Notes: generated by a model from the letters alone, not told the origin. Counted from the first letter of the stretch, positions 1 through 8,319 are shown. The stretch: DNA of 64,000 nucleotides from Pseudoduganella armeniaca (GCF_003028855.1 NZ_CP028324.1:434001-498000); one strand, 5' to 3'. Program-made: numbers and translations.

Positions 1-1
1 G

Positions 2-823
2 GACGCCGAGCCGCTGCAGGGCCTGCACGCACTGACCAATGTGCTGGTGGCGGTCACGTACGTCAATGCCTACGGCAAGTTTGCCGTGACCGACAAGGTA
101 TGCGGGTTTAACTGGGCACCGGTCGATGCCAGCGGCAATCCGATCGCGTTCACGGCGGCGCAGAAAGCGTCCAGCTTTGCAACGCAGAACGGCATCGTTG
201 GCACGCCGATCTATGAGGATTCTGTCGGCGGCGCCAAGGCCTATAACCTCGGCGTATCGCCATCGAGCGGCATCGAAGATCAGGCGCTGGACGGCTTCCT
301 GTGCCTGCGTGGCTTGGCGACCGGTGTCGATCCGGTCACCGGCAACGCCCTGACGGGCGATGCCGCCGCGCTCAGCGCCCGGGTCAAGGCCGGCATGGCG
401 GAGGTGCAGGCGACGGGGAACCTGAAAGGCAAGCCGGCGATCATCGTGTCCGGCCGGTCCGACGCGCTGATTCCCGTCAATCATGCGTCGCGCGCCTACC
501 TGGGCCTGAACGCGGCAGTGGAGGGCGCCAACAGCAAGCTGCGCTATATCGAGGTGACGAACGCCAACCACTTCGATTCGTTTACCAATGCGCTGCCCAG
601 CGTGATCGTGCCGCTGCACGTCTACCTGTTCCGCGCGCTGGACGCCGTCTATGCCAACCTGAAGAACAGCGCGACGGCGCTGCCGCCGTCGCAGCTGGTG
701 CGCACCACCACGCGCGGCGACGCCAGCGTGCCGATCACGGTGCAGAACGTGCCGCTGATCTCGGCCGCCCCAGGCATCAACGCGATCACCGTCAGTGGCA
801 CGACCGTGACGGTGCCTGACTGA
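2..823 (+). CDS. D-(-)-3-hydroxybutyrate oligomer hydrolase (C-terminal part)
   Basis: The gene enters from the left edge, so only the last 273 codons are visible and the frame is open from base 2. The sequence fits the 3HB-oligomer hydrolase family, which cleaves soluble 3-hydroxybutyrate oligomers released during PHB breakdown. Recognisable stretches are GIEDQALDGFLCLRGLATG, GRSDALIPVNHASRAY and NANHFDSF; the last two carry a conserved Asp and His likely to belong to the catalytic machinery. The nucleophile serine would lie upstream of the window. The stop is followed by a hairpin shared with the convergent alcohol dehydrogenase gene. The family call comes from memory of conserved blocks, not from a search. 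Confidence 0.8.
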   Translation, partial: DAEPLQGLHALTNVLVAVTYVNAYGKFAVTDKVCGFNWAPVDASGNPIAFTAAQKASSFATQNGIVGTPIYEDSVGGAKAYNLGVSPSSGIEDQALDGFLCLRGLATGVDPVTGNALTGDAAALSARVKAGMAEVQATGNLKGKPAIIVSGRSDALIPVNHASRAYLGLNAAVEGANSKLRYIEVTNANHFDSFTNALPSVIVPLHVYLFRALDAVYANLKNSATALPPSQLVRTTTRGDASVPITVQNVPLISAAPGINAITVSGTTVTVPD

Positions 824-835
824 GCTTGATAACCG

Positions 836-861
836 CCGGGCCGCCTCAGTAGGCGGCCCGG
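836..861. terminator. Palindrome between convergent genes
   Basis: Two perfect 11-bp arms (836-846 and 851-861) flank a 4-nt loop. The hairpin sits between the 3HB-oligomer hydrolase and the alcohol dehydrogenase and overlaps the stop codon of the latter. There is no T-run, so it is a candidate bidirectional transcription end or mRNA 3' protector rather than a classical intrinsic terminator. Confidence 0.5.
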
Positions 862-2003
862 TAAATCGCCCATGCATCCGCGCGCATCAGCTCGCGCGGA
901 TTATTTCCCAGTAATCGCGTCTGCAGCATTGCCTCGTCCGCCAAGCGGTCGAGATCACTTTCCATCACACCGACCTCCCGCAGCGTGCGTTCAATGCCCG
1001 TATTCCGGGCGAACCGCTCCATGGCGGCGATCAATTCCATGGCCCGTGCTTCGATGCTGCCGCTGGTGCCCGGGACAACCACGTCCGCCAGCTCCGCATA
1101 CGCCGTCATCGCCGCAGGCATGTTAAAGCGCAGCACGTGCGGCAGCACGAGCGCATTCGATAGGCCGTGCGGCACGTGGAAGATGCCACCGATCGGGTAG
1201 GCCAGGGCGTGGACGGCCGCGACCGGTGCGTTGGCAAATGCCTTGCCGGCAAGCAGGGCGCCCAACAGCATGGCTTGGCGTGCGGCGAGGTCATGACCGT
1301 CGCGACAGGCGGTCAGCAAGTTCGCCGCCAGCAGCTGCAGCGCTTGCCGTGCCAGATTGTCCGATAGCGGATTCTTCTTGTGCCGGCTGGTATAGGCCTC
1401 GAGCGCATGCACCATCGCGTCGATGCCGGTAGCGGCCGTCACGCGCGGTGGCAACCCGACCGTCAAGGTGGCGTCCAGGATGGCGATATCGGCATACAGC
1501 TGCTGGGCGACCACACCCATCTTGGTGGTGGCGCCGGTCGTGACGATGGCGATATTGGTGACCTCGGAGCCGGTGCCGGCGGTCGTGGGCACTTGCACCA
1601 GTGGCAGGCGCCCGCCTCGCACATTGCCGATGCCGTACATCTGCGCCAGGGGCTGATCGCTGCCCGCCAGCACGGCGATCAACTTGGCGACATCCATCGA
1701 ACTGCCGCCGCCGAGTCCGATCACCAGATCGGCGCCGAACCTGCGGGCCTGCTCGGCGGCGGCCAGCACCACTGCTTCGGGAGGATCGGCCACCACGTCG
1801 GTATACAGCGCGACGGTGAAGCCCACCGCTTCGAGGCTGCGCACCGGCGCCGCAGTCAGGCCGGTGGCGACAAAACCAGGATCGGTAACGACCAGCGCAC
1901 GGCGGCTGGCAGGGAAGCGCTGGCGTACATGCTGGCCCAGCTGGGCGGCGGCGCCGGGCGCGACAACGATCTGGCTGACGGTGCTGAAGACAAAGTCTTG
2001 CAT
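846..2003 (-). CDS. Iron-containing alcohol dehydrogenase
   Basis: A 385-residue protein of the type III (Fe-dependent) alcohol dehydrogenase family, which oxidises primary alcohols or reduces aldehydes with NAD(P). The nucleotide-binding motif GGGSSMDVAK is at about residues 98-107, followed by TTAGTGSEVTN near 140. The metal ligands are in GIDAMVHALEAYTS and in the His-rich stretch HALAYPIGGIFHVPHG. Length is normal for the family. The ATG is preceded by GGGAG. Substrate cannot be told from sequence. It stands alone, convergent with the upstream hydrolase and divergent from the permease gene. Confidence 0.9.
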   Translation of the reverse strand: MQDFVFSTVSQIVVAPGAAAQLGQHVRQRFPASRRALVVTDPGFVATGLTAAPVRSLEAVGFTVALYTDVVADPPEAVVLAAAEQARRFGADLVIGLGGGSSMDVAKLIAVLAGSDQPLAQMYGIGNVRGGRLPLVQVPTTAGTGSEVTNIAIVTTGATTKMGVVAQQLYADIAILDATLTVGLPPRVTAATGIDAMVHALEAYTSRHKKNPLSDNLARQALQLLAANLLTACRDGHDLAARQAMLLGALLAGKAFANAPVAAVHALAYPIGGIFHVPHGLSNALVLPHVLRFNMPAAMTAYAELADVVVPGTSGSIEARAMELIAAMERFARNTGIERTLREVGVMESDLDRLADEAMLQTRLLGNNPRELMRADAWAIYRAAY

Positions 2004-2092
2004 GCGATCTCCCGGAGGGTGGTTGCTGCCAGCTTACCAGAACGCGAGGCCGGTTCTTCCGTACAATGTCGAGCTTGTCAGGAGGAGAAACG

Positions 2093-2809
2093 ATGCTCGA
2101 TTACGCGATGTTAGGGATGGCGGCTTTTGCCGCGGGTCTGGTGGATGCGGTCGTGGGAGGCGGCGGGTTGATTCAGATTCCCGTGATGTTCTCGGTGTTC
2201 GGCAGTACGGCGCCAGCAACCTTGCTCGGGACCAGCAAGCTGGCGGGCATCTTCGGTACGGTAGCGGCGGCAGTGAACTATGCGCGTCGCGTGCCGATTG
2301 CCTGGTCGACGGCGGCGCCCGCGGCAATGGCGGCGTTTGTGTTTGCCTTTTGCGGGGCCTATACGGTAACGCACGTACCGCCCGACTTCATGCGCGCATT
2401 GCTGCCGTTCGTGTTGGTCGCCGTCGCGGTGTACACGTTTTGCCGGAAGGACCTGGGTAAGGTGCATGCGCCGTTGCATACGGGGAGGCGCGAGCAGGTG
2501 TTTGCCGTGCTGAGCGGCGCGGGCATCGGTTTCTACGATGGCTTCTTTGGTCCGGGCACCGGCAGCTTCCTGGTCTTCTTGTTCGTACGTTGTTTCGGCT
2601 TTGACTTCCTGGGCGCGTCGGCCGTGGCCAAGGTCGTCAATGTCGCGTGCAACTTCTCCGCGCTGATGTGGTTTGGGTACAGCGGTCACTTGCTGTGGCA
2701 GCTGGGCCTGGCGATGGCGGTGTGCCAGGTCTCGGGTTCCTTGATCGGCTCGAGACTGGCGATCCGTTACGGCAGCGGTTTTGTGCGTCGTGTGTTCCTC
2801 GGGTCGTGA
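2093..2809 (+). CDS. TauE/SafE-type sulfite or anion exporter permease, C-terminus apparently frameshifted
   Basis: A hydrophobic membrane protein with several predicted helices and the family hallmark near the N-terminus (AFAAGLVDAVVGGGGLIQIP) and the second repeat (GFYDGFFGPGTGSF). TauE/SafE proteins move sulfite, sulfoacetate or related anions. ATG 2093 is chosen because AGGAGG lies just before it; an in-frame ATG at 2066 lies upstream of that site. The frame stops at 2809 after FVRRVFLGS, but the usual ending (VVTLLILKTSWDAWQRW) continues in the neighbouring frame up to the stop at 2854-2856. So either the gene is a recent frameshift mutant or there is a small sequence error near the GGG at about 2800. 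Confidence 0.8.
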   Translation: MLDYAMLGMAAFAAGLVDAVVGGGGLIQIPVMFSVFGSTAPATLLGTSKLAGIFGTVAAAVNYARRVPIAWSTAAPAAMAAFVFAFCGAYTVTHVPPDFMRALLPFVLVAVAVYTFCRKDLGKVHAPLHTGRREQVFAVLSGAGIGFYDGFFGPGTGSFLVFLFVRCFGFDFLGASAVAKVVNVACNFSALMWFGYSGHLLWQLGLAMAVCQVSGSLIGSRLAIRYGSGFVRRVFLGS

Positions 2810-2856
2810 CCTTGCTGATCTTGAAAACGAGCTGGGACGCGTGGCAGCGGTGGTGA

Positions 2857-2872
2857 TGTTTCACGTGGAACA
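2857..2872. other. parS-like ParB-binding site 1
   Basis: The 16-mer TGTTTCACGTGGAACA matches the parS consensus TGTTNCACGTGAAACA closely, with the CACGTG core. It lies directly after the permease remnant and 2.9 kb upstream of parA. ParB loads at such sites and spreads as a CTP-dependent clamp. Confidence 0.85.
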
Positions 2873-2878
2873 GCAGAG

Positions 2879-2905
2879 ATCCCGGCTTAGGCCGGGATTT
2901 TTTTT
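2879..2905 (+). terminator. Rho-independent terminator
   Basis: An 8-bp stem (arms 2879-2886 and 2891-2898, loop TTAG) is followed by a run of T. It would end transcription of the permease gene. It is unusual in lying between two parS sites. Confidence 0.85.
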
Positions 2906-2920
2906 GTTTCACGTGAAACC
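2905..2920. other. parS-like ParB-binding site 2
   Basis: TGTTTCACGTGAAACC contains the perfect 14-bp palindrome GTTTCACGTGAAAC and differs from the consensus only in the last base. It abuts the T-run of the terminator. Confidence 0.9.
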
Positions 2921-2940
2921 AACATTGCTGGTTCCGCGAC

Positions 2941-2956
2941 TGTTCCACGTGGAACA
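2941..2956. other. parS-like ParB-binding site 3
   Basis: TGTTCCACGTGGAACA is a perfect 16-bp palindrome with the CACGTG core, third in an 84-bp-spaced cluster upstream of mnmG. Confidence 0.88.
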
Positions 2957-3003
2957 GTCTGGCAAAATTTCTGCCTAAAAAATTCGCAGCAGCGAAAAAA
3001 CTC

Positions 3004-3009
3004 TATAAT
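3004..3009 (+). promoter_or_regulatory. Probable -10 box for mnmG
   Basis: TATAAT lies 33 bases before the mnmG start codon. No good -35 hexamer is seen at the right spacing, so the promoter is only partly supported. Confidence 0.5.
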
Positions 3010-3042
3010 CTTGGTTCAATCCCTTCGAATCTTTCCCTCACC

Positions 3043-4971
3043 ATGTTATTTCCTACTGAATTCGACGTCATCGTCGTGGGCGGCGGCCATGCCGGTACCG
3101 AGGCTGCTCTGGCTTCCGCACGCATGGGCCAGAAAACGCTGTTGTTGACGCATAACATCGAAACACTGGGCCAAATGTCCTGCAACCCGTCCATCGGCGG
3201 TATCGGCAAGGGCCATCTGGTCAAGGAAGTGGACGCCATGGGCGGCGCCATGGCCATTGCCACGGACGAGTCCGGCATCCAGTTCCGCATCCTGAATTCC
3301 TCCAAAGGCCCGGCCGTACGTGCCACGCGCGCCCAGGCCGACCGCATCCTGTACAAGCAGGCCATCCGTTCGCGCCTGGAAAACCAGCCCAACCTGTGGC
3401 TGTTCCAGCAGGCCGTGGACGACCTGATGGTGGAAGGCGACCGCGTCGTCGGCGCCGTCACGCAGATCGGCCTGAAGTTCCTGGCCCGCGCTGTCGTACT
3501 GACGGCCGGCACTTTCCTCGACGGGAAGATCCACGTCGGCCTGCAGAACTACTCGGCCGGCCGCGCCGGCGACCCGCCAGCTCTGTCGCTGTCGAGCCGC
3601 CTGAAGGAGCTCAAGCTGCCGCAGGGCCGGCTCAAAACCGGCACGCCACCGCGCATCGACGGCCGCAGCATCGACTTCAGCCAGATGACGGAACAGCCCG
3701 GCGACCTCGATCCGGTGCCGGTCTTTTCCGTCATGGGCAACACTTCCATGCACCCCAAGCAGCTGCCTTGCTGGGTCACCCACACGAACCAGCAGACACA
3801 CGACATCATCCGAGGCGGCCTGGACCGTAGCCCCATGTACACCGGCGTCATCGAGGGTGTCGGCCCCCGTTATTGCCCGTCCATCGAGGACAAGATCCAC
3901 CGCTTCTCCAGCAAGGAATCGCACCAGATCTTCCTGGAACCGGAAGGCCTGACGACGCACGAGTTCTACCCGAACGGCATCTCGACCAGCCTGCCGTTCG
4001 ACGTGCAGATCGCCCTGGTGCGCTCGATGAAGGGCCTGGAAAACGCCCACATCCTGCGTCCCGGCTACGCCATCGAATACGACTATTTCGACCCGCGTGG
4101 CCTGAAGGCGTCGCTGGAAACCAAGGCGATCGCCGGCCTGTATTTCGCGGGCCAGATCAACGGTACGACTGGCTACGAGGAAGCCGCCGCGCAGGGTATG
4201 CTGGCCGGCATCAACGCCGCGCTGCAGACCCAGGACAAGGACGCCTGGGTGCCGGCACGCTCGGAAGCGTATTTGGGCGTGCTGGTGGACGACCTGGTCA
4301 CGCAGGGCGTGCAGGAGCCGTACCGCATGTTTACCAGCCGCGCCGAGTACCGCCTGTCGCTGCGCGAGGACAATGCGGACATGCGCCTGACGGAGATCGG
4401 ACGCAAGCTGGGCGTGGTGGGCGACGCCCAGTGGGAAGCGTTCGAGCGCAAGCGCGAGGCGGTCGCGCAGGAGCTGGAACGGCTGAAATCGACGTGGGTC
4501 AACCCCCGCATCCTGGCCGCCGCCGAGTCGGAACGGGTCATTGGCCAGGCCATCGAGCGCGAGTATTCGCTGGCCGACCTGCTGCGCCGGCCGAACGTCG
4601 ACTACGACCAGCTCGTTACCCTGACGGGTGTCGACGGACAAGACCTGGGCGGCCCCGGCGTGACCGATCCCGCCGTGCAGGAACAGGTGGAAATCCAGCT
4701 GAAATATTCGGGCTATATCGAGCGCCAGCTGAAGGAAGTGGAGCGCCATGAGCATTATGAAAACCTGAAGTTGCCCGAAGGTTTTAACTACCTGGATATC
4801 GCCGCGCTGTCCGTCGAGGTGCGCCAGAAGCTGGCCAAGCACCGTCCGGAGACGCTGGGGCAGGCCTCGCGCATCTCCGGGGTGACGCCGGCGGCGATTT
4901 CCCTGTTGCTGGTGCACCTGAAGAAGGCCGGCTACGGCGGCTTCGTCAACCTGAAAGACGAGGCTGCTTGA
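3043..4971 (+). CDS. mnmG: tRNA uridine-5-carboxymethylaminomethyl(34) synthesis enzyme MnmG (GidA)
   Basis: A 642-residue FAD protein that works with MnmE in the cytoplasm to modify the wobble uridine of several tRNAs. The Rossmann FAD motif VVGGGHAGTEAALA is at residues 10-23, followed by family blocks CNPSIGGIGKGHLVKE and TGTPPRIDGRSIDF. Length is typical. No Shine-Dalgarno site is obvious. Its stop TGA overlaps the rsmG start (TGATG), so the two are translationally coupled, the classic gidA-gidB arrangement beside parAB. Confidence 0.98.
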   Translation: MLFPTEFDVIVVGGGHAGTEAALASARMGQKTLLLTHNIETLGQMSCNPSIGGIGKGHLVKEVDAMGGAMAIATDESGIQFRILNSSKGPAVRATRAQADRILYKQAIRSRLENQPNLWLFQQAVDDLMVEGDRVVGAVTQIGLKFLARAVVLTAGTFLDGKIHVGLQNYSAGRAGDPPALSLSSRLKELKLPQGRLKTGTPPRIDGRSIDFSQMTEQPGDLDPVPVFSVMGNTSMHPKQLPCWVTHTNQQTHDIIRGGLDRSPMYTGVIEGVGPRYCPSIEDKIHRFSSKESHQIFLEPEGLTTHEFYPNGISTSLPFDVQIALVRSMKGLENAHILRPGYAIEYDYFDPRGLKASLETKAIAGLYFAGQINGTTGYEEAAAQGMLAGINAALQTQDKDAWVPARSEAYLGVLVDDLVTQGVQEPYRMFTSRAEYRLSLREDNADMRLTEIGRKLGVVGDAQWEAFERKREAVAQELERLKSTWVNPRILAAAESERVIGQAIEREYSLADLLRRPNVDYDQLVTLTGVDGQDLGGPGVTDPAVQEQVEIQLKYSGYIERQLKEVERHEHYENLKLPEGFNYLDIAALSVEVRQKLAKHRPETLGQASRISGVTPAAISLLLVHLKKAGYGGFVNLKDEAA

Positions 4972-5636
4972 TGGCGCTGTTCGAGCGCGCCACCCTGGCG
5001 CAACTGCTGAAGGACGGTTTAACGGGCCTGCAACTGGACCTGTCGGAGGCCCAGCAGGATCAGCTGCTGGACTACCTAGCCCTGCTGCACAAGTGGAATC
5101 ACGTCTACAACCTTACCTCCGTACGCGATCCGGTGCAGATGATGACCTTGCATCTGCTCGATTCGCTGGCCGCCGTGCCGGCATTTGCCGGCGCCAGCAA
5201 CGTGCTGGACGTGGGCGCGGGCGGTGGCCTGCCCGGCATCGTGCTGGCCATTGCCCGTCCGGACATGAAGGTGTCGATGATCGACACGGTGCACAAGAAA
5301 ACGGCCTTCCTGACGCAGGTGAAAGTGGAGCTGGGCCTGGCCAACGTCACCGTGTACACGAAAAAAGTGCAGGACCTGCAGGTGAAACAGCCGTTCGATG
5401 TCATCACGAGCAGGGCTTTTGCCGACCTCAGCGATTTTATCGAGTGGTCGCAGCACCTGTTGGCCGAGGTGGGACGGTTCATCGCCTTGAAGGGCACGGC
5501 GCCGCAGGACGAACGCGAGCGACTGCAGGAACGGCTGCAGGGCGACTGGAAAGTGCAGGATTTGCAAGCGTTACAGGTACCGGGGCTGGACGCGGAACGG
5601 CACCTGGTTTTCGTGCAACGTGCCGAAATAGTGTAA
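4971..5636 (+). CDS. rsmG: 16S rRNA (guanine-527-N7)-methyltransferase RsmG (GidB)
   Basis: A 221-residue SAM-dependent methyltransferase that places m7G at position 527 of 16S rRNA; loss usually gives low-level streptomycin resistance. The SAM-binding loop VLDVGAGGGLPGIVLA lies at about residues 76-91 and TSRAFADL further on. ATG 4971 overlaps the mnmG stop and is preferred to the TTG three bases earlier. It is followed by the unusual AT-rich array and then parA. Confidence 0.97.
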   Translation: MALFERATLAQLLKDGLTGLQLDLSEAQQDQLLDYLALLHKWNHVYNLTSVRDPVQMMTLHLLDSLAAVPAFAGASNVLDVGAGGGLPGIVLAIARPDMKVSMIDTVHKKTAFLTQVKVELGLANVTVYTKKVQDLQVKQPFDVITSRAFADLSDFIEWSQHLLAEVGRFIALKGTAPQDERERLQERLQGDWKVQDLQALQVPGLDAERHLVFVQRAEIV

Positions 5637-5638
5637 AT

Positions 5639-5720
5639 CGTTTATACGATATAAACGGTATAAATAGTTTATACGGTATAAAAAGTATAAACGAAATAAA
5701 CAGTATAAATAGTTTAGTCC
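5639..5720. repeat. AT-rich array with a 9-bp period before parA
   Basis: From 5641 the sequence falls into nine successive 9-mers built on TATAAA or its complement TTTATA, starting at 5641, 5650, 5659, 5668, 5677, 5686, 5695, 5704 and 5713 (the last degenerate). Perfect inverted repeats result: arms 5639-5646/5650-5657 and 5658-5664/5668-5674, each with a 3-nt spacer. The AT content contrasts sharply with the GC-rich surroundings. It may hold the parA promoter or operator, an easily melted site, or be a variable-number repeat. Confidence 0.85.
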
Positions 5721-5749
5721 AATACAGAAATCATCCAATAAAAAACTAC

Positions 5750-6520
5750 ATGGCGAAAATCTTTTGCGTAGCAAACCAGAAGGGCGGCGTCGGCAAGACC
5801 ACCACCACGGTCAACCTGTCGGCTGGCCTGGCCAAGCTGAACCAGCGCGTGCTGCTGGTCGACCTGGACCCGCAGGGTAATGCCACGATGGGCGCCGGCA
5901 TCAACAAGGCCGGCCTGGCGGCATCCACCTATGAAGTCATGCTCGGCACGGCCGACGTGGCGACGGCGCGCCAGCGCTCCGAGGCAGGGCGCTTCGACGT
6001 GCTGCCATCCAACCGCGAGCTGGCCGGCGCGGAAGTGGAGATGGTGGAACTGGAACGGCGCGAGTCGCGCCTGAAGGACGCGCTGGCCCTGGTCGACAAG
6101 GACTACGACTTCATCCTGATCGACTGCCCGCCGGCGCTGTCGATGTTGACCCTGAACGGCCTGTGCGCCGCGCACGGCGTCATCATCCCGATGCAATGCG
6201 AGTACTACGCCCTGGAAGGCCTGTCCGACCTGGTCAACACGATCAAGAAGGTGCATGCGAACCTGAACCCGGACCTGAAGATCATCGGCTTGCTGCGCGT
6301 GATGTTCGATCCGCGCATGACGCTGTCGCAGCAGGTCTCGGCCCAGCTGGAGCAGCACTTCGGCGACAAGGTGTTCAAGACGATCATCCCGCGCAACGTA
6401 CGGCTGGCCGAGGCGCCGTCGTACGGCATGCCGGGGGTGACGTTCGATCCCAGCTCGAAGGGGGCCCAGGCCTATATCGCCTTTGGGGCTGAGATGGTTA
6501 AGCGCATCAAGAAAATGTAA
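5750..6520 (+). CDS. parA: Chromosome partitioning ATPase ParA (Soj)
   Basis: A 256-residue deviant-Walker ATPase. KGGVGKTTTTVNL begins at residue 11, and IDCPPALSMLTLNGL supplies the Walker B region. ParA binds DNA nonspecifically in its ATP form and is released by ParB-parS complexes, moving origins apart. ATG 5750 gives the conserved start MAKIFCVANQKGG. The same frame runs open far upstream through the 9-bp array, but that extension overlaps rsmG and is rejected. There is no clear Shine-Dalgarno site. parB follows after about 100 bp containing a long palindrome. Confidence 0.97.
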   Translation: MAKIFCVANQKGGVGKTTTTVNLSAGLAKLNQRVLLVDLDPQGNATMGAGINKAGLAASTYEVMLGTADVATARQRSEAGRFDVLPSNRELAGAEVEMVELERRESRLKDALALVDKDYDFILIDCPPALSMLTLNGLCAAHGVIIPMQCEYYALEGLSDLVNTIKKVHANLNPDLKIIGLLRVMFDPRMTLSQQVSAQLEQHFGDKVFKTIIPRNVRLAEAPSYGMPGVTFDPSSKGAQAYIAFGAEMVKRIKKM

Positions 6521-6541
6521 TCCACGGGGACATAAACCCGA

Positions 6542-6594
6542 GGGGACAGGCACCTGTTTGCGGGTCGGAGACCCGCAAACAGGTGCCTGTCCCC
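6542..6594. repeat. Class 1 intergenic palindrome, copy 1 (parA-parB gap)
   Basis: Perfect 25-bp arms (6542-6566 and 6570-6594) with the 3-nt loop GGA. The outer end GGGGACAGGCACC is shared, with small changes, by copies at 16008, 47107 and 61363, and the right side is followed by GGTGTT as in two other copies. It could form a strong mRNA hairpin lowering readthrough from parA to parB. Confidence 0.92.
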
Positions 6595-6622
6595 GGTGTT
6601 AATAACTACAACGATTATTCAC

Positions 6623-7507
6623 ATGGCAACCAAAAAACTCAAAGGTCTGGGTCGCGGCCTGGACGCGCTGCTGGGCGGCGGCGATCCGGCCGATCCGGCC
6701 GACCAGGGCAACCAACCCTCCGAACTCGCTGTTACTCAGCTGCAACCCGGTAAATACCAGCCGCGCACGCGGATGGACGAAGGCAGCCTGAACGAACTGG
6801 CCGCGTCGATCAAGACGCAGGGCATCATGCAACCGATCCTGGTGCGACCGGTCGGCACCGGCAAGGACGGCAAAACCACGTACGAGATCATCGCCGGCGA
6901 GCGGCGTTTCCGTGCGGCACAAATTGCCGGATTGGAAAATGTGCCCGTACTGGTGCGCGAGGTGGACGACACCGCCGCCGCCGCGATGGCGCTGATCGAG
7001 AACATCCAGCGCGAAGACCTGAATCCACTGGAAGAAGCCCAGGGGATTCACCGCCTCATCACGGATTTCAGTTTTACACATGAGCAAGCCGCCCATGCGG
7101 TGGGTCGCTCGCGCAGCGCCGTCTCCAACCTGCTGCGCCTGATGAACCTGGCGGCACCGGTGCAGACGATGCTGATGGCGGGCGACATCGACATGGGCCA
7201 CGCCCGTGCTCTGCTGGCCGTCGACGCCGCTGCCCAGATCACCTTGGCCAATGTTGTCGTAGCGAAACGTCTGTCCGTGCGCGAAACCGAAAAGCTCGTC
7301 AACCGGACGATCGAGGAGCAGACCGCCAAGCCGGACACCAAGGCGCGGGAAAAGTCGGGCGATATCAAGCGCCTCGAGGAAGAACTGTCCGATACACTGG
7401 CGACCCCGGTCGTGTTCAAGATCGGTGCCAAGGGCCGCGGCCAGATGATCATCGACTTTGCCGACCTGGACATCCTGGACGGCGTCATCGCCCGCCTGCG
7501 GGGCTGA
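6623..7507 (+). CDS. parB: Chromosome partitioning protein ParB (Spo0J)
   Basis: A 294-residue CTP-dependent DNA clamp that binds parS and stimulates ParA ATPase. The N-terminus KKLKGLGRGLDALLG resembles the ParA-stimulating peptide, the CTP-binding motif GERRFRA lies at about residues 93-99, and a helix-turn-helix is in THEQAAHAVGRSRSAVSNLL. ATG 6623 gives the conserved start MATKKLKGLGRGL; an in-frame ATG nine codons earlier lies in the repeat-flanking DNA. Cognate parS sites are 3.7 kb upstream. Confidence 0.97.
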   Translation: MATKKLKGLGRGLDALLGGGDPADPADQGNQPSELAVTQLQPGKYQPRTRMDEGSLNELAASIKTQGIMQPILVRPVGTGKDGKTTYEIIAGERRFRAAQIAGLENVPVLVREVDDTAAAAMALIENIQREDLNPLEEAQGIHRLITDFSFTHEQAAHAVGRSRSAVSNLLRLMNLAAPVQTMLMAGDIDMGHARALLAVDAAAQITLANVVVAKRLSVRETEKLVNRTIEEQTAKPDTKAREKSGDIKRLEEELSDTLATPVVFKIGAKGRGQMIIDFADLDILDGVIARLRG

Positions 7508-7884
7508 GTGTTTACTCTAAAAACACGTTTGTTCCCGTGAAGTTCTGCCATTGTCCGGCCCGCTACTGTCCCGATATCGGGCAAGGTGCCAGAGGTGGCG
7601 TGCCGGCTGCGTAAAATTCGTGCACACCAGTTGTCGCGTAGGCATCGAATTTGTATCCAAAGCAGCGCGAATGTGGCAAGATTGTGCCTTGGAAAGTTCT
7701 TAAGGCTCCGTTAAGGCGTTCATGCAGGGTTGTCGCCGCACCAAGCTGGTGCGGTAACATTCTGCCGGTGTTGCAATGTTGTTCCCTTTGCTCTGATGCG
7801 GTGCAGCATGTTTGACGCGCCTCACGTTAGCGCCCTATAATCCCGTGTCTTTGGGTCTACAAGCTACGTTAAGAAGGTCGGCAA
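7508..7884. other. Gap between parB and atpI
   Basis: A 377-bp stretch of somewhat lower GC with no convincing reading frame. The last 75 bases hold the atp promoter. I saw no terminator with a T-run after parB, no tRNA and no DnaA-box cluster. Confidence 0.6.
7812..7841 (+). promoter_or_regulatory. sigma70-type promoter of the atp operon
   Basis: TTGACG (7812-7817) and TATAAT (7836-7841) are separated by 18 bp and lie 44 bases before the atpI start. Both hexamers are near consensus. Confidence 0.8.
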
Positions 7885-8253
7885 GTGAGTGATTCTGCAC
7901 AAAGTATCGCCCGGCCGGTGTACCGCATCGTGGCCCTGCAATTCACAATCGCCGTCCTTTTCGCTGCCCTCGTCGCGTATTTCGCCGGGGTGGAGAAAGG
8001 CTGGTCCGCTGCCATGGGCGGTGCGATCGCGGTGATCGGCAGCGGGGTGTACGCGCTGATCGTCGCGGGCGGCAGCAGGGACGCCAAAGCGGCATTACGG
8101 CGGCATGAGCTTGCCGAGATGGTGAAGTTATTTCTTACAGCAGTGCTGTTTATCGCGGCACTGGTGCTGTTTCAGTCGGCCGCTAACGTTTGGCTGATCT
8201 TGGGTTTTGCAGTGGCGACCTTGGCGTACTGGTTTTCACTGCTCGCAGTTTAA
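7885..8253 (+). CDS. atpI: ATP synthase assembly protein AtpI (subunit I)
   Basis: A 122-residue membrane protein with about four hydrophobic helices, first gene of the atp operon. AtpI helps assemble the c-ring and is not essential in most bacteria. The start is GTG 7885, preceded by AAGAAGG; no ATG is placed better. Sequence conservation is low in this family, so the call rests on position, length and topology. Confidence 0.88.
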   Translation: MSDSAQSIARPVYRIVALQFTIAVLFAALVAYFAGVEKGWSAAMGGAIAVIGSGVYALIVAGGSRDAKAALRRHELAEMVKLFLTAVLFIAALVLFQSAANVWLILGFAVATLAYWFSLLAV

Positions 8254-8319
8254 TCGCCGGTTTAGACCTTTCGTGATCGGAAGGTTCGGACAACAATTCT
8301 AAATTCAATATCACTAACT

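Noticed and set aside
5639..5720. The 9-bp array as plasmid-type iterons or the oriC unwinding element
   Set aside because: No Rep gene or DnaA-box cluster is nearby; kept only as a possibility within the finding.
5093..5749. An N-terminal extension of ParA running through rsmG and the 9-bp array
   Set aside because: It overlaps rsmG in another frame, and ParA homologues start at MAKIFCVANQKGG.
7508..7884. A small RNA or riboswitch before atpI
   Set aside because: I saw no convincing stem-loop set or known aptamer; only the promoter is supported.
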